Notes under the pieces: model-generated
What the model was told of the DNA's origin: nothing
What the model saw: the letters and a program-made list of their open reading frames with translations, nothing else
Databases searched by the model: none
Position numbers and translations under genes: made by a program
Part shown: positions 52,433-64,000 of the stretch, piece after piece
Layout: every line of letters begins with the position of its first letter
Numbering within the stretch: the first letter of the stretch is position 1
NCBI GenBank assembly: GCA_025267735.1
Contig: CM046295.1
Span: forward strand, 19,996,938 to 20,060,937
DNA length: 64,000 nt
Source of the DNA: Mactra quadrangularis
Taxonomy: Eukaryota > Mollusca > Bivalvia > Venerida > Mactridae
Reading direction: 5' to 3'

Positions 52433-52565
52433 ATTGGTAGGAGGGAGAACGGCCGTAGAAATAATTTTATGACCAATATTCACGAAAGTATGCACCGCCC
52501 GGGAATCAAACTTACGACCCATCGATCAGTACACTTGTGTGCTACTTACTGAGCTAGCCGGGCGG
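52433..52565 (-). repeat. SINE family A partial (block B copy)
   Basis: This is the duplicate of 10820-10953, with the same truncation and the same neighbour. Confidence 0.75.
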
Positions 52566-53518
52566 CACTGTAAATAGTAAAAACAGTTGTAGAAACCAGA
52601 ATAGACGGGTATGTTGTGTAATTTCACTGTTTTTACCATTAAATTAGCGCATTTAATTATATAATTTTATCAATATCTGTTATGAAGCAATCTATGTATG
52701 TTTCAGCGCATTTTCTCGCGTTTAATGCATTACTGTCAAACAGTACGAGTACGGCGTCCTTTGAATAACTAAGAACGCTATTCTCGTTGTTAGTCTTCAC
52801 TTAATAATGCGACTCTAACGCGCATGCCCAGAAGGTCATGCGGATGCCTTAATTCGACCCTAGAGATATGAAGATTAATACGTACAGAAGGTCAAACATA
52901 TTTTATTTTATATAGAATTAAAAAGAATAGTTTTTGTTTAGAAATTGTTAAAGGTACTAGTTCACAGATTCGGATAAAGATTTTTCTATATATTAAAAGT
53001 ACCATTAAGTGTCTGTAATTGTATTAAAAATATCTTAATATTTTAGGAAAAAACCTGACTTGCAAGAAATATACAATTAAAGTCACAACGTGACATACGG
53101 AGTAGATTTTTACCTCTAGAAACACAATCATTTGTAGCTGTATGTCAATTTGCACTACAAATGTCATTATCAAATCACTAATTGCCTTCTTAAAATGTTT
53201 CCGAACAATTTTGATAGTTTAAAAAAGTCGACGTTTAATTTGAAATCTGTGAATGAATACCGTTAATATCAACACATATCTATTGAAATATGAAATAAGA
53301 GAAGGAATTAAAAAATTAAAATATAATTGTCCTCATATATATAATATATTTTCGTTACAATAAGCAAGGTATGTTGGTCAACATAAAGAAAATTTCCACC
53401 GATTATGTACAGTTTATCATGTCTATGAAGAAGGATACTTGAGAAATGGTTTACAAAACAATATCTATAGAAGTTATGTCCAAATGAAGAGAACAATTTT
53501 ATTTCCATCTATTGACAT

Positions 53519-56500
53519 CTAGTGACGAGGGATTCGTAATTCTTCATAACCGTCAGGATCAGCTTGATCATTTTCATAGATAGCATTTGCATGTATTCCT
53601 GGATCTTTCTTATTATCCTTTGTATGTCTTCTGTAATAAATAAAATAGTCGTTTGTAATTGTACCTATATATTTGACAGGATATGTTTTTTGATTTTCAG
53701 ATTAATTATTTTCTCAATTTAATAAGATCCCCGTCGTTGCCATGAATGAAGATAAGATGCTTGCAAAGTTATTAACAAAATTTGAATCAATCTTGAAATA
53801 ATTAAAATTTTATAAATATATGATTTAATAATGAAAACAAAAAATGGCTTACCGTGTCCACACTAACCATATAACATTATTCAAAGCAATAATTAACACA
53901 AAGGCAGCAATAATTCCACCAATTATTTCTCCAGTATTACATGACGTCTGTGGTTCTGTAAAAATATATAATAACATGATTGTAAAATTCTGCGTATTTT
54001 TGCCATATAGATTAAACATCAAAATCTAAAGAATCATATGAACAGAACATAATGTATTACTTTATAACAAATATCAACGTAATTAACATAAGGCAATCTT
54101 TATATGTAGTGACTCCTCTAACATATTATTTATCATAATGGTATTCCTAACAATGATTTGTTAGACTTTTGGAGACTAAATTCTTATCTTATTGTACTCA
54201 AAATGTAACATCCCACATTTAGAAAATGTCTAAATGATTCGCTCGTGTATTTTTATCATCAATAAGAAACAATTCTTTTTTACACTTGAAATGGAAATTT
54301 ACCTAGAATGTACGTATAGAACTTTAAACGGAGTTTCATAATGTTTTCAATCATTTAACCGATCAATTATTATACTCATGCTCAAGAGACATGACTTCAA
54401 CAGCAGACCGAATCTCTAAAACTAGACATAATACCATATATCATAGTCAGTGACTGATAGCCGCTCTACTCTATACAGAGTTAAACTGTAGAATAGGCGT
54501 ATACATATTTCATGACAAAACTACATGAAGGCTCGAAGGTAGTGCCAAGCTATTGAACCAAAGACATTGAGATTCATAATATAGCGGTCCCAAATGAACT
54601 TTACAGGACAGGTCACTTATTTAAAGAAAGGAAACAAAGTCTTGCTATAAAATTGCTATACAATGCCATACTAACCTTCCTCGCAACCATTGATGCATCC
54701 AAGTGCACACAACCCAGTGGTTTGTGAACATGTATTGTTTATACAGTCTTGTCGTTTACATTCGATGTCACATACGTATCCATGGAAACCAGCAATACAA
54801 TTGTTGCATGCACCATTATTTTGACCACATATGTTGTCTTCACAATTAGTAGGACATGTTTTAGTGCACGTCTGACCAAAGTACCCCGTTTTACAAGAAA
54901 TGCAATGTCCAAGTTCACGGCTACATTCTCCGTCCAAACAATTTTCAGGACATTTGTCTTCACACAGGCTGCCGAAGAAAGCAACCTTACAAGACATGCA
55001 TCGTCCATCTTCTTGGGCACATTGGCCTTTCAAACAAGTCGTTGGACATGGTGTATCGCATTTGTCACCGTAATACTTTATTTCTTTGCAAGCTACACAA
55101 TTTCCTGTTTCCTTATCGCATGCACCAGCACAATTACTGGGACAAGATTCCCCACACGAATCTCCATAGAAACCAGATTTACATTTAGAACATGAGGTTG
55201 TCGACTCGCATATCTCACAATTATTGTAATAAACACAGCATTTATCTCCAGAGTATCCAGGCCTACATCCTTGTGAACATACAGAAGTATGTCTATCACA
55301 CACTGAGTTCTTGCAACCAGTTGAACATGACTTGTCACATAGTTCACCAAACTTGCCATTTACGCATTCAATACATCTACCGGTTAATCGATCACAAACA
55401 CCATTCAGACAATTATAACACTGATTGTCACAGATTTCTCCGTAATAGTTTGCCTTACAGTTGTCACATCTGTCACCGGCAATGTTACCATCGCATCCAT
55501 TTGTACATATGCCATTAACTATTTCACATGTGCCGTGCTTGCAGTTAACTGGACAATCTTTATCACAGTTGTCACCGTATTTTCCATCTTTACATCTGTC
55601 ACATTGTGGTCCATCCAGGTTATCATTAGCACAAGTGGTACAATCACCATTGCTGTCACAAATTTTATCTTTACAATAATCAGGACAAATGTCACATTTA
55701 TCTCCACTCCAGTTGCCAGTACAATCTTGTAAACAATTACCTGTTGTTTGGTTACATTTACTCTCGGCACAGTTTGTAGGACAATTTAATGAACAATTTA
55801 ATCCATAGTACCCATCATGGCATGAGTAACAAACTATAGGATTTAGTCGTTGACAACTTATACAAGTAGTATGACAATAAGCCCAACATTTCAAATCCAT
55901 ATAACCATCTAAACATCCATATGTACATGCCCAACCATATCTTTGATTACTACAAATATCTTCGACATCTCTTGTTCCATTATCAGGATTACTTTTACAA
56001 CAATCACAATTTCTCTCGGTCATGCAAGCAGGTGCATCTTGAGCAACACCTGAAAAAGATAATAAAACATAAATATTCTAAGCTTAACAAACATCAAATT
56101 TCTACAGACGAAGGATATAAGTTTATTTCAATTCTAAAAAAGATAAAGTCACATTATGACTCAACGAAAAAGTAATTCTATATTGTTCTAATTGCATATA
56201 ATTGTATTTTATTTCTAAGTACAATCAATATTAACACTTACTTAAAGTAATACGATATGCGTGAGTCGGAATTCGTTTTATGTCTTTACTGTAAGTCCTT
56301 AAGAAAAAAACAGAACCGAACTCTCAAAATATATATGTTCATCACAGTATTTATGAAAAGAAGGTTAACTTATAGTCGATACATGTATGACATGGCGACT
56401 GAAAATCTGCATTATAATATTCATTGTTTTTATGACTTCTAACTATAAATTACATATCGACCTCATGCCGTTAATGAGCAAAAGTTCAATTTGCTGTACA

Positions 56501-56647
56501 TTTTTGTAAGTACTGATTGCCTTTCACTAGGAGCTTACAAATAAGTAGTCTCTGACAGACTTTACACAATTTTATGCAATTTTATAATCTAAACTTACCA
56601 TGATTAATACTGTACATTACAAAAACAAACAGTGTTAGAAACATCAT
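53519..56647 (-). CDS. Locus 9: intact long-class multi-EGF type I receptor
   Basis: The predicted protein has 545 residues. Exons on the minus strand: 56647-56599 (signal MMFLTLFVFVMYSINH, donor GTAAGT), 56049-54676 (ectodomain), 53955-53853 (transmembrane, class alpha, NNVIWLVWTR), 53630-53519 (tail, TAG). All phases agree and all introns are GT-AG. The N-terminal half has the cap (CMTERNCDCC) and type II repeats (CISCQRLNPIVCYSC), unlike locus 3. From about 55410 to the end it is nearly identical to locus 3, including the module GDKCCVYYNNCEIC. It lacks one half-repeat after DICPDYC relative to locus 3. The tail has Y527 (YEND) and Y537 (DPDGYEEL). An acceptor CTTATTTCAG lies upstream of the signal exon. 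Its promoter may be at 60740, beyond a transposon. The role is inferred as phagocytic or scavenger receptor. Confidence 0.9.
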
Positions 56648-57037
56648 CTTCAGTTTGAATAGCTTTAAATAAAACTGAAATAAGAAAATTAGATAGATAT
56701 CAATTTTATTGAAATTAGCAAAGTTTACATTAATACAAATCGTTTGATGTGTAATAAATTAATCCTATTATATGTATTTCTTACTTGTGTATGTAACTGA
56801 AATGTCGTTGAGTGGTCGTCAATGAGCGGTGACTGAAGTTGAGATTTACAATGTATTTCAAGTATTAACTTAAATAAACTTAATATTAACTTCCTGGTTC
56901 GGAATTGCTTTTTGTTCGTTTAAATCATTTCAAAATGAGCACAATAAAACAGTTTCAAACGATCAATGTAAACAGAATATGTGTAAAAAGATGGACCATA
57001 AAAGGCTGTAAATACTGAATTGATATAAAATATATAT

Positions 57038-57115
57038 TACAGTTAAATCACAATTATCCGAATTCGTAGAGAGACCGAAAAAATATTCGGATAATCCTGG
57101 ATTTCGGATAAAGCG
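57038..57115. mobile_element. Possible end of a pogo/Tigger-like element
   Basis: CAGTTAAATCACAATTATCC follows a TA and has the look of pogo/Tigger inverted-repeat ends. ATTATCCGAAT and ATTCGGATAAT then form an 11-bp inverted repeat, and TTTCGGATAA follows. No transposase or second end was found. Confidence 0.3.
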
Positions 57116-57769
57116 GGTTTTGGAGGTGTTTGAATATGTATTCCTCAATATAATTCGAGGTAATAAATAACTTGAATGTTTATATAAGTATAAATTATTA
57201 CATATTCTGTAAATGTCGTAATATGACTATCCAAATTTATCAAATCTAAATTTCAGAAACAGAAAATAATTCCGTACGTCATAATTGTGAACAATGTTCA
57301 CATTTTACTTCCCATGTACCTTATACGATACACATTATAGTGTATTTCAAAGATCCAGGACAAAAATTGATATAAATGTTAAATTTTGACATAACCAAGA
57401 AAGTGACGTAATACGGAGTTACAACATTTGGATTGAAAGATCAAAAGAATGACGAAAAAACAACTAGTTTGAGGGGCAATATCATTTAAGAAACTAGGAG
57501 TATTGAAATTTTGAAATGTTAGTCTGTATTCTTTTTAGTCTCTTATCGTAGTTACAACAAACATAACAGTAAATTGTCAATGTATATGACATATTGCACG
57601 ATTGAAATTTAATCGTATAAAGTTGTTGAAATATTTTGATAAGCATGTAAAGATTTACAATTTGAATATTTGTCCACGTACATATATCACTAACTAAAAT
57701 ACTGCTATTCAGTTAAACTCAAATTATCATTAAACTCCTAATAACACAACCACAATACAAACTAAGGGT

Positions 57770-59860
57770 CGATTGCATAATTCTAGTTAAAAGATAATCT
57801 CGAGTTTAAACCAGAATTTAAACTCGAGGCATTGCATAAATATAGTTTAACTAGTCGCAGAATAAGGAAAAAACTGGATGGATTGCCTAAATACAGATTA
57901 GACAAAACCTGAGTTTATATTTAGTCAAATACATCATAAAAATTAAACCTGCCATTGGGGTAGTATAAAGACGAGTTTTAGAAAATAAATCAGTTTTGTA
58001 AGTTGAGAAAAATGGCGCTCGCATATAAGCATTATGTTTGTTGATCATAAATTAATGTCATGTCATTGTCGCGTGATTATATACTTAATGAAATGCATTT
58101 GTATGTTTCACACGGGCCTCTTGACATATTATTGCAGAAATATTGCAGAAATAATTTTTTTACTTCTTCTTCATATTTGCAGCGGATAAATTTAAATATA
58201 ATGCGCAACTATCTACGAAATTAACCTACATAGTGAAACAAGTTCTTACAACCAAGAATAAACAAAAAAGTGCATATGCGGATCAAGGGGGTGTCAGGGG
58301 GATCCGCACCCCCCCTATAATTTCCAAAATGTACCTGTCCATTAGAGTATTTCTTGACTATAAGTCATTTTGAATAGCATGAAGCAAATTTTCTCGGTGC
58401 TTATATAGATTTTATGGTTATGTAGTCTGTATTATCAATATGTAGCATTATTCTGCAAAATATGTACAATGTGGTTGTGGTTCGAATGTTTGGACCCCCC
58501 CCCCCCCCTAGAAAAAGTTTGGACCCCTCCTGGTAAAAAATCCTGGATCCGCACCTAGAACTTCTAAACAAGACTCGAACCAACACAGAGGGTGCAAGTC
58601 TACTGCCAAAGCTGATCTGCTACAATCAGACCTCATAGTGTGATATCGAATCACGGTGATGTGGCTTTGCGTTTTGATTATCAAACTGTTGAGTATAGGG
58701 GATGGCAGAAAGTTGCACTAGCGATATTCTAAGGAAAACGGAGCTTAATATATTTGAGTTAATGCGTGTATTTATTGAGAGCTATATACGTCATGTATTC
58801 AATAGATTAAACTCTGCAAGTACTGACAACCATTATCATTCTGCAAATAAGTCACTGCCTGTATGATTATTATAATCATCACAAATATAAAACATGAATG
58901 CCCTTCACATTAATTAACATTTATTATACTAATTCATTTCTTTTCTGTCACAACTCCTCGAAACAAATTTGACCTCGAATAGAAAGGTCAGCTTGACTCA
59001 TGATATAATTTGTAACACAAATGCCTGTTTTTTGTCAGAAAAAAGAACAAAGCTGGAAAAAATACAATAGCAATAAAACTTAACGCAAATTCACAATAGA
59101 AAATGGTCAAATAGACGAATCTACTAATCTATGCCATATCTTTAATATAATAAGCGGCATTTATCTACATGAAAGTTTGAAAAAAGCATAACTATGATTT
59201 GTAAAGTAACATTTGACATTTTAGTTAGGCTAGTTCGGCATAACTACAAGTTAACATCCAAAAACAGTTTGATCGGAGCTTTCACCTGAGGAACGTAAAT
59301 AATATGTACCAGAGCTTTCTGACTGTGCAAGTAAACTGATGAAACATCATAAATGTACAGTACATCTATTATTTACAAATAAATCTATCAGTTAGATTGT
59401 GGATTATATACAGGAAATATTATTCAAGTACAGGTTAAAAAAAGTCAGGTGATTTTTGTATAATATAATCTTTTTACATTCGTTTTTCAAGACAACGATA
59501 GAAGAAAAACCAATCACGTAAAAATAACCATATTTTTTATCTAAAAATGTCTATATTCGTATATATCTGATAATTGCACTATTGACTGATTTAAATTTTG
59601 TGCAAAAATTAACGTCCGAGCACGAAATTCTCATGAATTTTTGGTTCAATGAAAACAAAAACAGACTATAATTTATCTAACCTGAAGACTAACTATTACG
59701 GTATAACAAAGCTGAAGGATTGTTATCCTCTGGACAGGTAGTCTTATGTTAGCTAAACCAAAATTAAACTTGAATTATGCAATTGAGAGATAAACTCGAG
59801 GCTAGTGAGTCCCGGACTAAGGCTAAAACTAGACTAAATAAAACTTGAATTATGCAATCG
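57770..59860. mobile_element. Non-autonomous DNA transposon with terminal inverted repeats
   Basis: The left end CGATTGCATAATTCTAGTT (57770-57788) is matched in reverse by the right end AACTTGAATTATGCAATCG (59842-59860). Each end is followed inward by CTCGAG-containing sequence. A hairpin with 12-bp arms lies at 57799-57828. The interior encodes no protein. A G/C-rich segment with long C runs (58255-58560) looks like a nested repeat. I see no clear target duplication, so the class is not assigned. Confidence 0.6.
58255..58560. repeat. G/C-run repeat nested in the transposon
   Basis: In AT-rich surroundings this segment has GGGGGTGTCAGGGGGATCCG, a seven-or-more C run after GCAC, a run of about 15 C at 58496-58509, and GGATCCGCACC again at the right. 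The repeated GGATCCGCACC in the same orientation on both sides suggests the ends of a short element. Confidence 0.4.
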
Positions 59861-60136
59861 GCTTTATGTGTCTAGCAGTTAGTATCGTGTCTTCACAAAG
59901 TTTACCCATCAAATATCGGCTTCAATATCCTGTCAATGACTAAGGATAAATAACCGAAACTACTTTTTTAACTCAATTATAAAGTCCCATTTTATAAATA
60001 GAAAATGGGATATGCTTTACTCACTTTCTCAATCGCATATAGTGGGCTGAAAATCTGAGATCTTCAATTCCGAAGTTCAATCTGTATATCTTATAAGTCA
60101 TGCCGTTAAAATTTAAAGGTTCAAACCATAAAATTC

Positions 60137-60418
60137 TCAGTTAGTAGCATGCAAGTCTACTGATCAAGGGGTTGTGGGTTCGATTCCCGGGCGGGATTAG
60201 TGGAGCTTGTTCATGAAATTATTTCTACGGTTATTCTCCCTCCTAACAATGATTTTAATTATGTAGGGCAGTTGTCAGTCACTGACGAAAATATGCGCTT
60301 AGTAGTTGGTTAACAGTTAAAGCCAGAGATTTAGCCTTTCCAGGAGGAGTAAGAAGGTTGTCTGACCGCCGTTATTTGACCTATTCAATGTGTTGCTACG
60401 GCGTTAAACCCAACAAAA
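60137..60418 (+). repeat. SINE family A, best-preserved B box
   Basis: The B box GTGGGTTCGATTCCCGGGCG is intact. The body GGGCAGTTGTCAGTCACTGA and the end TGTTGCTACGGCGTTAAACC are complete. The first part of the head is diverged. Confidence 0.8.
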
Positions 60419-60460
60419 AAGGGTAAACAATGCTATAAAATAATTCAAATTCAAACTTAC

Positions 60461-60746
60461 CATATATCAAGTAACTTGTCTACCAAACCATAATTTGACT
60501 CGAATTAATTCACAAAATTAAATGTTATCCTACTTGTCAAACAAAATCAAGAATAAAATAAGAAATTAACAAAAATTTCAACATAAATCACCGCAAAATT
60601 TTCTTCAACAGATACTTATTACACATACAACGCCTCGAATATTTCTCTGGACGATAGCGTATGTAAATGATAGTTTAAACCGAACGAATGTTTTGTCTTT
60701 ATTTCCTTCATAGTGGCATAGAAAAGTTTTTACTTGAACCCGGAAG
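60461..60746 (-). promoter_or_regulatory. Candidate distant promoter of locus 9
   Basis: CCGGAAG at 60740-60746 occurs in GAACCCGGAAGACTTGAA, close to the elements of the other minus-strand genes and in the same orientation. A GTAAGTTT donor on the minus strand at 60460 could end a non-coding exon. It is 4.1 kb from the signal exon; removing the 2.1-kb transposon and the SINE would leave about 1.7 kb, near the family range. The assignment is tentative. Confidence 0.3.
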
Positions 60747-62061
60747 ACTTGAAAATCAATTTGATTTACAACAACCTACATTACAGTCAAAAAATATTGA
60801 ACTGGTACTTAATACATGTTCTGAAGTTTACGTACATGAAAATAAAGAACTAAAACAACGTCTAGTATGTGAGTTGGGTAAATGTTTTAATTGAACAGCT
60901 CAGTCATTTCATTAAAACGACGGGTATAAACGGATATGATCCGAATTATAACAAATATTAATTGAGTGCCAGTTTCATACTATTCGACCATAATCTGATA
61001 AACATGTTAATAAACAAATGCATTGAATATGATGTTGACAATAAACATGTCTTTGCATATAATGTATATTTAGGATGAATTCAACAAAATAACTTTTGTA
61101 TAAAGGTAAACATAATTATAAGTCAAAAATCGAAAAAAAAATTTCTACAATAATTGATATAAACGGTTTAATATCCAACACAACTATAAGGAAAAATAAC
61201 TTGAAGCTTTGGTCCATGTACTTTGATAAACATCAGCACCTCTGATAGTGAGAGGTGTTCGTAGGGGTGATCGTTCGTACTAGCCATAATTATTGTTGAG
61301 TGTTTACTTGTGAGATAAAATGCCAATCGTTTCCCCTACTTCTCGCCGAGAACGAATGCTTCACTTTCCATTGATGTTTTTACAAACATACCATATAATG
61401 ACATAAGTATATATATCGTACTACGCCATTAAAATTAATATAAATTTTAATTCAATTTAGTCTGAAAAATCAAGATTGAAGTTAATCTCTTAACACAGTC
61501 AGCAAATTGTGGACAAATAAAAAGGAAAATCTTACCAAACTACGTATAACTGTTTTAGAATATAATATAGCAAGGAACACAGTAGTTAAATCTAATATAC
61601 AAAACTTAATAAAATGTTAATTAAAATTCACAAAACAAAAAATGAAAGAGTTTGTTACAATTTTTGTTTAATATATTCACGGAATATAATTTGCAACGTC
61701 CTTAGTAAACAGTACAACTATTTTAAAGTTAATTCACAGGGAATGCATTTTTAAATTGTTTTTTTTTTATTTTACTTTAGAGAAATTTGATGCATTGTAA
61801 ATATGTTACAATTCAAATACAACAACTGTATATTTAGTACTTTCGTTAAAATGTTCACTTACAACTTTGTACAAAACTTGCATACAAGAGTTAAACAAAT
61901 TGGAATCGATTGTTTTCCGCCGTATTTCATATATATTTATAACAATTCATCTGTAATTCTAGTCAATCGTGTAGAGATACGAATCTGGTGTTTTGGGAAC
62001 ATTAATCTCAACTTGCAAAATAAAGGTGTCCATTTGAAATCGATAACTTTTGTTTGTGCAA

Positions 62062-64000
62062 CTAGTGATGAGTGATTTGTAGTTCTTCATAACCCTCGAT
62101 TTCTGCGTTGTCATTTATATATACAGCATTTACATGTGGTGATGGCTCTTTCTTATTTTCATTTGATTGTCTACTGTAATAAAAATAAATTTTGTACGAT
62201 AAAGACTATTCCTGAAGCAATGCATTGAATATCCCAAAAAAGGTTATATGAAATAAATGCTTAAAAGCAGTGATTATTTTATCGTAATAAACATAATCAA
62301 AATAGAAAACGTGTTAAAACGATTTTGTTTAATGATACAAAAGACAATTATTGTAAATGAGAAAATGTGTTAGCTTATTTTGTGCAAGATTGTTTTAGCA
62401 CCATCTTGTGATCTAAAAAAACGACTACACTTTGATCTTCTTAGCTCAAAATATAATTAGAGAATGATCTCATTCCATATTTAATAATTCTATTGTTTCG
62501 ATGTTTATTTGTTTGAATCTGTACTCGTTGTCGTATACGTTGTGTATGTACTCAAATAAAACATGACGTTTAAATTCTCTAAATTGTCGTTAGTTTTCAT
62601 CTAAGGTGATGCCGGTGGATGATTTTGTATTTCCTTTGTATATTTACATTAACTTTTGCCTAAAAATTGTTTCCAATATTGTAAGTATACACAATAAATA
62701 AATGTAAGTTATTTAAATTTACTCACCGTCTCCATATAAAACATAAAACGTGTGACAGTACAGTAATAATTGTAAATCCTGCCAACATTCCACCGATTAT
62801 TGCTCCAGAATACATTGATGACTAAAAACAAAAAAATGATGTAAACGAATCTTGATTGTTTGTTGACTAATGAATCGACCTATGACTAACTAGACTAACA
62901 GATATATTAACATTTAATCCGAAGCTTGTTATCAAGTTCTTTGCACAGACCATAACAGTTTAAAATCATAATCGTAACGGCTGTTAATTCGAATTAAAAA
63001 AAAAATTAAAAACATATAATGATAACTAACCGTTCTCACACTTGCATTCATACGTACAAGCCCCGGTCTTTTGAATACAAGTATTAAGTATACACTCTTT
63101 ACTACAAATCATGTCACATGATTTACTGTAATATCAAACACTACAGTTGTGACATATACCATCATATTGACCACACACGTTGTTTAGACAATTATCAGGA
63201 CATGTCTTGTTACACGTCTTGCCATAGTATCCAACTTTGCATGATGTACATATTCCATCGTCATGTGAACACTGACCATTAAAACAATTTGACGAACATT
63301 GCATGGCGCATTGGTCGTTATAAAAAGTTCCACCTTCAGAGTTGCTCTTTCTACATCCGTGTGTGCATATAGCAGAGTTTCTATCACATACTGAGTTATT
63401 GCATCCAATTGAACAAGACTTGTTACACAGTTCACCAAACTTGCCAATGACACAGTCAATACATCTACCTGTTGATCGATCACACAAACCATTCAAACAA
63501 TTAGAACACGGTTGATCACAGTATGACCCGTAATAATTTGCCGCGCATACATTACAACTATTGCCGTCAAAATTAATTTTGCATCCATTTGTACAAAGGC
63601 CATCGTCTATGTTACATTTGTTGTCTATGCAGTTAACGGGACAGAACCTACCACATTTGTCCCCGTATGTCCCTATCTTACATTGATCACACTGAGGTCC
63701 TTTCCTATTCTCATTAGCACAACCAAAGGAACATTCGCCATTGCTGTCACACATTTTATCTTTGCAAAAATCAGGACATCGTATATCACAATTGTTACCA
63801 TACTATGTATCAGCACAAACTTTACAATTATCTTCACTTAAAGTGGTGTTGGTACAATTTGGTAAACAATTGCCTGTTGTTTGGTTACATTTATTCTGTG
63901 CACAGTTAGTAGGACAATTTGATGAACAATTCGTCCCAAAGTAACCATCGACGCATGAGTAACAAATTTTATTGCAATCGTTTCCATATTTATTATGACA
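62062..64000 (-). pseudogene. Locus 10: multi-EGF receptor pseudogene, cut by the window end
   Basis: Exons on the minus strand: ectodomain from beyond 64000 to 63031, transmembrane 62821-62727, tail 62173-62062 (TAG). In the family frame a TGG (Trp of DTWYGNN) is TAG at 63803-63805 and a GGA (SVGYYSKSC) is TGA near 63132-63134. The transmembrane exon is 95 nt rather than 103, because the first eight bases are lost and the acceptor now abuts TCATCA. This leaves the phase wrong. The transmembrane class is beta (LCFIWRR). The repeats are type II, with a gap where the vicinal-cysteine module would be. The tail is the most diverged: VYINDNAEIEGYEEL, which loses the YEN motif but keeps GYEEL. Confidence 0.85.

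Larger units (their letters stand above)
49976..53518. other. Intergenic stretch between loci 8 and 9
   Basis: This is the second copy of 8734-11905. It holds an orphan promoter, non-coding exon and signal exon (50925-51463), the twin SINE pair and the 3' flank of locus 9. About 530 nt at 50,710-51,240, including the orphan non-coding exon, have no counterpart in the first copy. Confidence 0.6.
56648..62061. other. Upstream region of locus 9 and gap to locus 10
   Basis: There is no coding gene. It holds a possible pogo-like end at 57038, a 2.1-kb element with terminal inverted repeats at 57770-59860, a SINE at 60137-60418 and an ETS-like site at 60740. 60,900-62,061 is AT-rich with nothing recognised, apart from a 7-bp-stem hairpin at 61237-61257. 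The open frames at 60688 and 61803 have no family support. Confidence 0.5.

Noticed and set aside
60137..60215. tRNA-like head with a good B box
   Set aside because: It is the head of a family A SINE with the family end TGCTACGGCGTTAAAC downstream.
60688..60894. 68-codon open frame containing the CCGGAAG motif
   Set aside because: It has no similarity to the family, no splice context and AT-driven composition. The motif is better read as a promoter element.
1..64000. CRISPR arrays, prokaryotic operons or rRNA genes
   Set aside because: Regular short direct repeats with spacers, ribosome-binding sites and rRNA-like blocks are all absent. Introns and SINEs show eukaryotic nuclear DNA.

Overview
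The window is AT-rich eukaryotic DNA with spliced genes, long non-coding stretches and several families of tRNA-headed SINEs. Those SINE types, together with the gene family, point to a mollusc and most likely a bivalve; this is inference, because no marker gene fixes the species. The whole window is a tandem cluster of one gene family. I find ten recognisable loci plus three orphan first-exon relics. All share one plan: a short 5' non-coding exon, a 49-nt signal-peptide exon, one large exon of tandem EGF/laminin-type cysteine repeats, a 103-nt transmembrane exon and a 112-nt cytoplasmic exon (106 nt in one copy). The products are type I membrane receptors of the MEGF10/Draper/CED-1/SREC kind, the class used for phagocytosis and scavenging.

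Layout: locus 1 (+, 3590-6272, frameshifted); locus 2 (+, 7267-8733, truncated pseudogene); locus 3 (-, 11906-15199, intact); a long gap with a relic exon at 24184; locus 4 (-, 26331-29507, one frameshift); locus 5 (-, 32089-34833, pseudogene); locus 6 (+, 38828-41840, intact); locus 7 (+, 44409-45167, fragment); locus 8 (+, 47440-49975, intact); locus 9 (-, 53519-56647, intact); locus 10 (-, 62062 to beyond the window edge, pseudogene). So four of ten are intact.

The most interesting point is the shared cytoplasmic tail. It ends in a DGYEEL-type motif that closely resembles the hemITAM of vertebrate CLEC-2 and Dectin-1. A YEN(D) tyrosine lies ten residues upstream, which is ITAM spacing with the first hydrophobic +3 residue replaced. 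The extracellular repeats vary in number and are shuffled between copies, while the tail stays almost constant. This looks like a locus that diversifies ligand-binding ectodomains while keeping one signalling output.

A segmental duplication links about 7.3-13.8 kb with 48.6-55.4 kb. Locus 3 is a chimera: its 5' half and promoter resemble locus 4, and its 3' half is nearly identical to locus 9. An ETS-like CCGGAAG element recurs upstream of most copies. A 2.1-kb element with terminal inverted repeats lies between locus 9 and its probable promoter.
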